Source of the DNA: Rhizobium sp. P38BS-XIX
GTDB taxonomy: Bacteria; Pseudomonadota; Alphaproteobacteria; Rhizobiales; Rhizobiaceae
Direction of reading: 5' to 3'
Assembly (NCBI RefSeq): GCF_012641435.1
Contig: NZ_JABAIJ010000001.1
Location: forward strand, 992,001-1,056,000
DNA length: 64,000 nt
Every line of letters begins with the position of its first letter. Within the stretch, counting starts at the first letter, position 1. Of this stretch, positions 57,882-64,000 are shown one piece after another. The position numbers and the translations under genes were made by a program. The notes below the pieces were generated by a model, which was given only the letters and a program-made list of their open reading frames with translations, searched no databases and had not been told where the DNA came from.

Positions 57882-59399
57882 TTGACAACATTTGCTGACC
57901 TTGGCTTGAGCCAAAAAGTCCTTTCCGCGGTGACTGACGCGGGTTACACGACACCGACTCCGATCCAGGCCGGAGCCATTCCATTTGCGCTTCAGCGCCG
58001 CGATATCTGCGGCATTGCGCAGACGGGAACCGGCAAGACGGCCTCTTTCGTGCTGCCGATGCTGACCCTTCTCGAAAAGGGCCGCGCCCGCGCTCGCATG
58101 CCGCGCACGCTGATTCTCGAGCCGACGCGCGAACTGGCAGCTCAGGTCGCCGAGAATTTCGAAAAATACGGCAAGAACCATCGCCTGAACATCGCACTGC
58201 TGATTGGCGGCGTGTCCTTCGAAGACCAGGACCGCAAGCTTGAGCGTGGCGCCGATGTGCTGATCTGCACGCCCGGCCGCCTGCTCGATCACTTCGAACG
58301 CGGCAAGCTGCTGATGAGTGCCGTGGAGATCCTGGTGATCGACGAAGCCGACCGCATGCTCGATATGGGTTTCATCCCGGATATCGAGCGTATCGCGAAG
58401 CTGATCCCGTTCACGCGTCAGACGCTGTTCTTCTCGGCAACCATGCCCCCGGAAATCCAGAAGCTGGCCGACCGCTTCCTACAGAATCCGGAGCGCGTCG
58501 AAGTTGCGAAGCCGGCATCGACGGCCAAGACCGTGACGCAGCGCTTCGTAGCCTCGCATGGCAAGGATTACGAAAAGCGCGCCACGCTGCGCGATCTCAT
58601 CCGCGCCCAGACGGATCTCAAGAACGCAATCATCTTCTGCAATCGCAAGAAGGATGTTTCCGATCTTTTCCGCTCCCTGGATCGTCATGGCTTCTCCGCC
58701 GGCGCCCTGCACGGTGACATGGATCAGCGCTCGCGTATGACCATGCTGCAGAATTTCAAGGACGGGAACCTGCAGCTGCTCGTTGCTTCCGATGTCGCAG
58801 CGCGCGGCCTCGACATCCCCGACGTCAGCCACGTTTTCAACTTCGATGTTCCGATCCATTCGGAAGATTATGTTCACCGTATCGGCCGTACCGGCCGCGC
58901 TGGCCGCTCTGGCGCCGCTTTCACGATCGTGACGAAGCGCGACACCAAGCATGTCGACGCGATCGAGAAGCTGATCGGCGAGGATGTGCAGTGGTTGAGC
59001 GGCGACCTGTCGTCGCTTCCGCCGGCAGACGAGAGCAATGATGATAATCGTTCCTCGCGCCGTCGCGACACCAAGGGCAAGGGCCGCGATCGGGATCGCA
59101 GCCGCGGAGGCCGGAGTGCCTCGAGTCATAAATCTGATATCGACGTCGAGGATAATGGCGTCGTAGCGATCGAAGCAGCACCAGCAAAGGCCGAAAGCGT
59201 GAGAAACGAGCGCAAGTCTGAGAACAACAACAAGTCCCACAACGGTTCTCGCAACAATAATCGCCCCTTCCCCGCTGCAAACGACGACAATCGCGAGCGC
59301 CGTAATCGCTACCGCGACCACGATGACGGTCCGACACCGGTTGGTTTCGGTGACGACATCCCTGCTTTCATGCTGATCGTCGCGAACGCCAAGGCCTGA
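57882..59399 (+). CDS. rhlE: DEAD-box RNA helicase, RhlE type
   Basis: ATP-dependent RNA helicase of about 505 aa. Core motifs: Q-motif PTPIQAGAIPFAL, I AQTGTGKT, Ia PTRELAAQ, II DEAD, III SAT, IV IIFCNRKKD, V ARGLDIPDV, VI HRIGRTGRAG. The C-terminal 130 residues are charged, rich in Arg/Asp/Asn (DRDRSRGGRSASSHKSD) and low-complexity. The start is unclear: TTG 57882 gives the family-like TTFADLGLSQKVLSAV, GTG 57846 or an upstream ATG are possible. Function in RNA metabolism and cold adaptation is the family role. Confidence 0.9.
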   Translation: MTTFADLGLSQKVLSAVTDAGYTTPTPIQAGAIPFALQRRDICGIAQTGTGKTASFVLPMLTLLEKGRARARMPRTLILEPTRELAAQVAENFEKYGKNHRLNIALLIGGVSFEDQDRKLERGADVLICTPGRLLDHFERGKLLMSAVEILVIDEADRMLDMGFIPDIERIAKLIPFTRQTLFFSATMPPEIQKLADRFLQNPERVEVAKPASTAKTVTQRFVASHGKDYEKRATLRDLIRAQTDLKNAIIFCNRKKDVSDLFRSLDRHGFSAGALHGDMDQRSRMTMLQNFKDGNLQLLVASDVAARGLDIPDVSHVFNFDVPIHSEDYVHRIGRTGRAGRSGAAFTIVTKRDTKHVDAIEKLIGEDVQWLSGDLSSLPPADESNDDNRSSRRRDTKGKGRDRDRSRGGRSASSHKSDIDVEDNGVVAIEAAPAKAESVRNERKSENNNKSHNGSRNNNRPFPAANDDNRERRNRYRDHDDGPTPVGFGDDIPAFMLIVANAKA

Positions 59400-59466
59400 T
59401 AGATCCTCTAGAACACGCAGCGGAGTCCCGTGTGGTCACCGTTGCCGTAACAGCGGGATCCAAGCA

Positions 59467-59889
59467 TTGGGCAAGCCCGGTATCGATTTCCCTGGATTAG
59501 GAACTGGTCTGGCAATTCTGCGGGACGGTAAGATATTGCTTTATCGGCGCCTGAAAGCGCCGGAAGCAGGCTTCTGGAGCATCGTCGGCGGCAAGGTCGA
59601 CCATATGGAACCAGCCGCCAAGGCAGCCATCCGCGAAGCGGAAGAGGAAAGCGGCCTCTCGATCGGACAAATCGAATATCTTTGCACAGAAGAAGTGATG
59701 GTCGAGGCTGATCGCCAGCACTGGATCTCGCTGATCTATGTCTGCCGTGATTTCTCCGGCGAGCCGCGATTGGTGGAGCCCGACAAGCTCTCTGACTTCG
59801 GCTGGTTCGGCCGTGCCGAATTGCCGTCTCAGCTTTCCGATTTTGCCAAGGCAACCATCGCGCATCTCAGCGAAGACGATTTGCGCTGA
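59467..59889 (+). CDS. NUDIX hydrolase
   Basis: Protein of 140 aa with the Nudix box GGKVDHMEPAAKAAIREAEE followed by ESGL (GX5EX7REUXEEXGU). It begins GIDFPGLGTGLAILRDGKIL, like ADP-ribose or 8-oxo-dGTP pyrophosphatases. Start is TTG 59467 behind GCGGGA; no ATG is available in frame. Convergent with the TfoX-like gene (3 bp apart). Confidence 0.85.
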   Translation: MGKPGIDFPGLGTGLAILRDGKILLYRRLKAPEAGFWSIVGGKVDHMEPAAKAAIREAEEESGLSIGQIEYLCTEEVMVEADRQHWISLIYVCRDFSGEPRLVEPDKLSDFGWFGRAELPSQLSDFAKATIAHLSEDDLR

Positions 59890-59892
59890 AAC

Positions 59893-60213
59893 TTATTTGT
59901 CTGCGCGCAACGCAGCCTCATAGGCAAGCCCCACCCAGCGCGCCATCACATCCGGATCGTCGAAGGCGTCATCGGGAACCGACCAGTAGGGCATGTTCAC
60001 CGCCTTGCCTTTCTTGCCCTCATAGGCCCAGCGGCGCGCGCCGGCAGCCTCGAACTCCGAGGCGCTGACATCATCAGCCTTTAGGAGGATCTCGTCGCCC
60101 ACCTCGAGCGCCAGGATCCTGCCCATGTGATAAATACCCTTGCCGCCAAACATCCGCTTGATCGTGATCGGCCCAAGCGACTGAAACATCTCCTCGATAT
60201 CGGTATTATCCAT
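59893..60213 (-). CDS. TfoX N-terminal domain family protein
   Basis: Protein of 106 aa consisting of the TfoX N-domain alone: LGPITIKRMFGGKGIYHMGR and EILLKADDVSASEFEAAGA, typical of single-domain TfoX-like proteins. True TfoX regulators of competence also have a C-domain, absent here. Function not established in alphaproteobacteria. It lies 3 bp downstream of the MoeA/MobA-like fusion, so is probably the last gene of that operon. Confidence 0.88.
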   Translation of the reverse strand: MDNTDIEEMFQSLGPITIKRMFGGKGIYHMGRILALEVGDEILLKADDVSASEFEAAGARRWAYEGKKGKAVNMPYWSVPDDAFDDPDVMARWVGLAYEAALRADK

Positions 60214-60216
60214 TCC

Positions 60217-61851
60217 CTACCCCTTCAGAACACCACCAGCCGCAACGACAGCCTCCGGCGTGTCGACATCGAGATGTGCCGCCTCGCCAATGTCTACATC
60301 AATCACCGCAAGCCCCGAGGTTTCGATGATGTGGCGTGCGCCGACATCGCCCTCGAGCCGCATCACCGCGCTGAAAACCGAGCGCGGCAGGATGACGGGA
60401 TTGCCGCGCTTGCCACCCGATACCGCCCTGACGATTGCCTGACCGTTGGCTTTGCGGAAGGCGGCAATAAGCGTTTTCAGATCGTCTCCAGTCACGCCGG
60501 GCATGTCGGCCAGCATGACAAGCACGCCGTCCGCTCCCTGCGCGACTTGCGTCCCGACGCCTGCCACAAGCGAACTTGCCATGCCGGAAGCATAGTCCGG
60601 ATTATAGACCCGCTCGACCGCAAGATCGCCGAGCGCTCGCTCGATATCGTCCCGTCGATGCCCGGTCACCGCGACAGTCGCCGAGGCGCCGCTTTCGATC
60701 GCCGTCAATGCCGACTTGCGGATCAATGGCACACCATCGAATTCGGCCAGCAGCTTGTGGGAGCCACCGTCGCCCATACGGCTGGCCTTCCCGGCCGCCA
60801 GCAATACGATGGCAACAGAGATCTGCGCGGCAGGCTTGGCGGCGATGTCGCGCGGCCGTGGCCGGGATTGAATTTCCATCAGCAATCCTCCGACACCCAT
60901 ACCGCTAATATCTCTGGAACTCGGTCGTTCGCCGGCTAATATGCGGTTCAACACCCAGTCGAAACCGTTTTCCTTCGGGCTGCGCGCGCATCCGGGCGCG
61001 CCCATGATATGCACCTCGCCAAGCTTGCCGAGCACCAGAAGATTACCCGGATCGACGGGCATTCCGACCTGTATGACCTCGCCACCCGCAAGCCGGATCG
61101 CCGCCGGAATGACATCGTCGGCATCGATCACGGCGGAGGCGCCGAACACGATCACCAGCTTGGGCAGTTGATCCGGCACCTCGACCGCACGACAGATGGC
61201 GTCGGCAACGGCGCTCGCCTGATGAGCCACCCGCTCCTCTCGCTGCAGCACGCTGCCCGACGACTGCAATCGCTGTGAGAGAATGCGCGTCGTCTTGTCC
61301 ATCACGCCGGCCTTCAGCGAAGGCAGCTGCGTTGCGACAAGCGAGACGGCATGGGGCTGGAACGGCTTGACCTCGAAAACCACCATGCGCCGAAGAATCT
61401 CGATACCTTCTGCAACTTTCGTTGCCGCAACCGCGAGCGGAATGATCTTGAAGGTGGCCACCATATCGCCTGCACGGACGGACACATGATCGTCAAGACA
61501 AGCCAGGGTAATCGCCGGATCGACGCCATTCAGCCGGTTGACCGCCTCACGATTTGCGGCGAACAGCCCATCGACAGCGCTGTGGACGTTGACACGGCCG
61601 GTCGCCGCCGCCGAGAAGGTCAGATGATCGGGCGCAACCGCCTGTGCGAGCTGTTCGGCTGCCTCATCCTCCAGCAGATCGCCGGCTTCGATGCGCGCGG
61701 CAATCACGCGATCGATCCCGGCGGCAACCAGTCGCTCCAGATCGATACGGTCCAGCCTATGCCCTTTGCCGAAACTGGCATCGGCCAATCGAACCGAATG
61801 GGCAAGCACCGTCCCTTCCGCTTCAGCTGTCTGAAATTCTCCAAAAATCAT
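60217..61851 (-). CDS. Fusion: MoeA/MogA-like molybdopterin-binding domain + MobA-like nucleotidyltransferase
   Basis: Protein of 544 aa with two parts. Residues about 1-345 resemble a molybdopterin-binding (MoaB/Mog/MoeA-like) domain, with VFGASAVIDADDVIPAAIRLAGG and GAPGCARSPKENGFD. Residues about 350-544 are a MobA-like NTP transferase (VLLAAGKASRMGDGGSHKLL, DMPGVTGDDLKTLI, LDVDTPEAV), of the kind (MocA) that adds CMP to molybdopterin. Together they suggest a molybdopterin cytosine dinucleotide synthesis step for xanthine-dehydrogenase-type enzymes. Overlaps the xdhC-like gene by 4 nt (ATGA). Confidence 0.85.
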   Translation of the reverse strand: MIFGEFQTAEAEGTVLAHSVRLADASFGKGHRLDRIDLERLVAAGIDRVIAARIEAGDLLEDEAAEQLAQAVAPDHLTFSAAATGRVNVHSAVDGLFAANREAVNRLNGVDPAITLACLDDHVSVRAGDMVATFKIIPLAVAATKVAEGIEILRRMVVFEVKPFQPHAVSLVATQLPSLKAGVMDKTTRILSQRLQSSGSVLQREERVAHQASAVADAICRAVEVPDQLPKLVIVFGASAVIDADDVIPAAIRLAGGEVIQVGMPVDPGNLLVLGKLGEVHIMGAPGCARSPKENGFDWVLNRILAGERPSSRDISGMGVGGLLMEIQSRPRPRDIAAKPAAQISVAIVLLAAGKASRMGDGGSHKLLAEFDGVPLIRKSALTAIESGASATVAVTGHRRDDIERALGDLAVERVYNPDYASGMASSLVAGVGTQVAQGADGVLVMLADMPGVTGDDLKTLIAAFRKANGQAIVRAVSGGKRGNPVILPRSVFSAVMRLEGDVGARHIIETSGLAVIDVDIGEAAHLDVDTPEAVVAAGGVLKG

Positions 61852-62555
61852 GGCCTTACGCCCTTGGGCAAAGAAACATCGCGACCGCGAAGCGACCCGA
61901 CGATCTCGGCCAGAATGGCAACGGCGATTTCCGCCGGGTTCGCTGCACCGATCGGAAGCCCGATCGGCGCATGGATCCGAGCAAGATCGGCATCCGACAC
62001 ACCCTCGCGTTTCAAACGCTCCAGTCGGCCGGCATGGGTCTTACGGCTGCCGAGAGCGCCGACGTAAAAACAGCCCGTCCTCAAAGCCTGGATGATCGGC
62101 TCGTCATCGATCTTCGGGTCATGCGTGACGGCGACCAGGGCCATATAGCTGTCGAGCGGCCGCTCCTTCAGCGCGTCCACCGGCCAGTCGGCAATCAGAT
62201 CGATACCTTCGAAGCGCTCCGGTGTGGCAAAGGCAGTGCGGGGATCGATGATGGTTATGTCGAAGCCGGCCAGCGCCGCCATGCGCGCCAGAACCTGGCT
62301 GATATGCACGGCACCGATGACGACGATGCGCGGCGGCGGCAGATGAACGTTGAGAAAGACACTCTTTCCGTCGATAGTCACCGCCGAGGATTTGCCCGAA
62401 CGGAAAGCTGCCGCAACGGCATCGGCCAATGATCCTTCCAGTCCGTCGCCTTCGACAATGAGCCTGTCCGACCCTCCGGTGAGATCCGTAACAAGGATCG
62501 CCGCCTGCCGCTCGCGGCGCAAACTATTCAGTCGCGCCAGTATCTGACGATCCAT
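61848..62555 (-). CDS. XdhC family protein, C-terminal Rossmann domain (XdhC_C)
   Basis: Protein of 235 aa. The Rossmann part has IVVIGAVHISQVLARMAALAGF with FDITIIDPR and later YVGALGSRKTHAGRLERLKREG and IGLPIGAANPAEIAVAI, which are XdhC signatures. XdhC binds molybdenum cofactor and promotes its sulfuration and insertion into xanthine dehydrogenase. Its N-terminal XdhC/CoxI domain appears to be encoded by the separate upstream gene at 62555-62884. It starts at an ATG overlapping that gene by one base. Confidence 0.88.
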   Translation of the reverse strand: MDRQILARLNSLRRERQAAILVTDLTGGSDRLIVEGDGLEGSLADAVAAAFRSGKSSAVTIDGKSVFLNVHLPPPRIVVIGAVHISQVLARMAALAGFDITIIDPRTAFATPERFEGIDLIADWPVDALKERPLDSYMALVAVTHDPKIDDEPIIQALRTGCFYVGALGSRKTHAGRLERLKREGVSDADLARIHAPIGLPIGAANPAEIAVAILAEIVGSLRGRDVSLPKGVRP

Positions 62556-62884
62556 CAGGCAAGCCTCTCGACATAGACACGGATGCGACCACCACAGGAG
62601 AGGCCGACGCGCCACGCTGTCTCATCGGCAACACCGAATTCGAGCATCCTGGCTTCTCCGCCTTCGATCACATCGAGCGCTTCCGTAATGACCGCACCTT
62701 CCACGCAGCCACCGGAAACGGAACCGTGGAAATTGCCTTCACCATCGATCACGAGATGACTGCCGGCCGGGCGCGGTGCCGAACCCCAGGTCTCGACAAC
62801 GGTCGCCATCGCCACGTTGCGGCCTGCGGACGCCCATTCCTCCGCAATGACAAGCGGATCCAGATTTTCGTGTAGATCGGACAT
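62555..62884 (-). CDS. XdhC/CoxI family protein, N-terminal domain only
   Basis: Protein of 109 aa: AMATVVETWGSAPRPAGSHL, GSVSGGCVEGAVI and VGLSCGGRIRVYVE, the XdhC_CoxI domain with its Cys residues. It lacks the Rossmann half, which the next gene provides. Start ATG 62884 (MSDLHENLDPL). The pair probably functions together in molybdenum hydroxylase maturation, as CoxI/XdhC proteins do. Starts 7 bases after the CoxE-like gene. Confidence 0.88.
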   Translation of the reverse strand: MSDLHENLDPLVIAEEWASAGRNVAMATVVETWGSAPRPAGSHLVIDGEGNFHGSVSGGCVEGAVITEALDVIEGGEARMLEFGVADETAWRVGLSCGGRIRVYVERLA

Positions 62885-62891
62885 CGGTGCC

Positions 62892-64000
62892 TCATTGCTT
62901 GCCGAGAAACCGCTTGGGATCATAGGCACCCGCGCGGCCGGCCGTAAGGGCCGATACAAGATCGGCCAGAGATAATAGATTGTGAACGGGACGGAATTCG
63001 TCAACATGCGGCAGCATGGCTTTTACGCCACGCGCACGCGCCTCGAAGCCGTCGAAGCGCAGGAGCGGGTTGAGCCAGATCAGCCGCCGGCACGAGCGAT
63101 GAAGTCGATCCATCTCCTGCGCCAGCAACTCGACGCCTTCGCGCTCGAGGCCATCAGTAATCAAAAGTACGATCGCGCCCTGCCCAAGCACCCGCCGGCC
63201 CCATAGCCGGTTGAACTCCTTGAGCGTTTCGCCGATCCGCGTCCCGCCGGACCAGTCGCGGACCGCTGCGGCACATTCGTCCAGCGCCTGATCCGGATCC
63301 TTGTGGCGCATCGCCCGGCTAACGTTCGTCAGGCGCGTGCCGAACAGGAACGTATGAACGCGACGACGACGCTCCGTCAGCACATGCAGGAAATGCAGGA
63401 AGATGCGAGTGTACTGGCTCATCGAACCAGATATATCCGCCAGCACGACAAGCGGCGGCTGGATGTCTCTTGGTTGGCGAAAACGCGGCAGGATCAGCGA
63501 GCCGCCCGTGCGCAAGGCAGATCGCATCGTCGCGCGCGGATCGACCTTGGCGGATCGGCGAGATGGCTGAAAACGGCGTGTGCGTACCCGGTCGAGCGGC
63601 AACTCGAGCTTGGCGAGTTCCTTCTTTGCAAATGCGATCTCAACCGCCGACATCTGAGCGAAATCCAGCCTGCGCAGGACTTCGCTGCCCGAAGTCGTGA
63701 AACGGGCATCGATCTCGATATCGGGCGTCTCACGCTCAGGACGCCGATTATCACGACTGCCCAACAGCGCATCGGCGGCACGCGTTTCGCCGGGTTTTGG
63801 CTTTTCCTTTTCCCGATTATCGGGCGCGACAGGAGACATCATCGCGATCATCTTGGAAACCAGATCGCGCGAGCGCCAGAAAAGCCGAAATGCCTCGTCG
63901 AAAACCGCAATATCCTCGTGCCGCTTTACGAAGGTCGAACAGAGAGCCGCATGGAATTCGTCACGCGAGCCGATGCCGATGGCCTCGACGGCCTCGATCG
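62892..64000 (-). CDS. CoxE-like VWA-domain protein, 5' end outside the window
   Basis: Partial: the frame runs without a stop to the end of the window, and the residues before the first visible Met (FDEAFRLFWRSRDLVSKM) are family-like, so the true start is beyond 64000. The C-terminal part has a VWA fold with MIDAS DISGSMSQYT and LLITDGLEREGVEL. CoxE proteins work with a MoxR-type AAA+ ATPase (CoxD) in maturing molybdenum hydroxylases; the ATPase gene is likely just upstream. Heads the visible operon with the XdhC pair and the MoeA/MobA fusion. Confidence 0.85.
   Translation of the reverse strand, partial: IEAVEAIGIGSRDEFHAALCSTFVKRHEDIAVFDEAFRLFWRSRDLVSKMIAMMSPVAPDNREKEKPKPGETRAADALLGSRDNRRPERETPDIEIDARFTTSGSEVLRRLDFAQMSAVEIAFAKKELAKLELPLDRVRTRRFQPSRRSAKVDPRATMRSALRTGGSLILPRFRQPRDIQPPLVVLADISGSMSQYTRIFLHFLHVLTERRRRVHTFLFGTRLTNVSRAMRHKDPDQALDECAAAVRDWSGGTRIGETLKEFNRLWGRRVLGQGAIVLLITDGLEREGVELLAQEMDRLHRSCRRLIWLNPLLRFDGFEARARGVKAMLPHVDEFRPVHNLLSLADLVSALTAGRAGAYDPKRFLGKQ

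Overview
The window is chromosomal DNA from an alphaproteobacterium of the order Hyphomicrobiales, most likely the Rhizobium/Agrobacterium group. I infer this from the set of conserved genes (a BTLCP transglutaminase-like peptidase, DUF1489, an ATP12-type F1 assembly chaperone, TTG-started gcvT behind a tandem glycine riboswitch, a sufB-x-sufC-sufD-sufS-sufT-sufA operon with an extra cysteine desulfurase). High GC, many GTG/TTG starts and long antisense shadow frames fit. No IS element, prophage, integrase, CRISPR array, plasmid gene or rRNA is visible; one tRNA-Leu(GAG) is present.

Layout. 0-11 kb: envelope and metabolic genes (double PilZ protein, proline iminopeptidase, secreted BTLCP peptidase, DD-carboxypeptidase with SPOR domain, serine hydrolase, L-serine dehydratase, two membrane proteins). 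11-18 kb: a LiuR-like MerR regulator with its own palindromic operator, a peptide-deformylase-like protein that lacks its metal ligands, small secreted proteins, a candidate small RNA, lipB, tRNA-Leu, a methyltransferase, an XRE regulator and a DMT exporter. 18-26.5 kb: pccA and pccB (propionyl-CoA carboxylase) on opposite strands, enclosing a glutathione-dependent formaldehyde pair (frmA, fghA), a guanidine-II riboswitch with its guanidinium exporter, and tandem DoxX genes, one of them dead. 26.5-30 kb: lipoprotein, ATP12 chaperone, HAD phosphatase, RluA pseudouridine synthase, periplasmic copper chaperone. 30-35 kb: tandem glycine riboswitch and gcvT-gcvH-gcvP. 36-45 kb: ZIP metal transporter, the suf Fe-S cluster operon with a probable Irr box, and an alpha/beta hydrolase. 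45-60 kb: a large caspase-fold protein without its catalytic dyad, tyrS, an AsmA/YhdP-like giant envelope protein, a peroxiredoxin, DUF455, an M23 peptidase and an RhlE helicase. 60-64 kb: a molybdenum-hydroxylase maturation cluster (CoxE-like VWA, two XdhC-family proteins, a MoeA-like/MobA-like fusion), cut by the window end.

Functional links: gcvTHP is glycine-induced through RNA; the suf operon is probably iron-controlled; pccAB and the LiuR-like regulator both belong to branched-chain/odd-chain acyl-CoA catabolism; the last operon probably matures a xanthine dehydrogenase-family enzyme.

I did not find an obvious new multi-gene system. The most unusual items are the catalytically dead caspase homologue, the metal-site-less peptide deformylase homologue, the candidate three-hairpin small RNA at 14.0-14.14 kb, the conserved-looking unknown protein between sufB and sufC, and the small unknown ORF at 14.36 kb.
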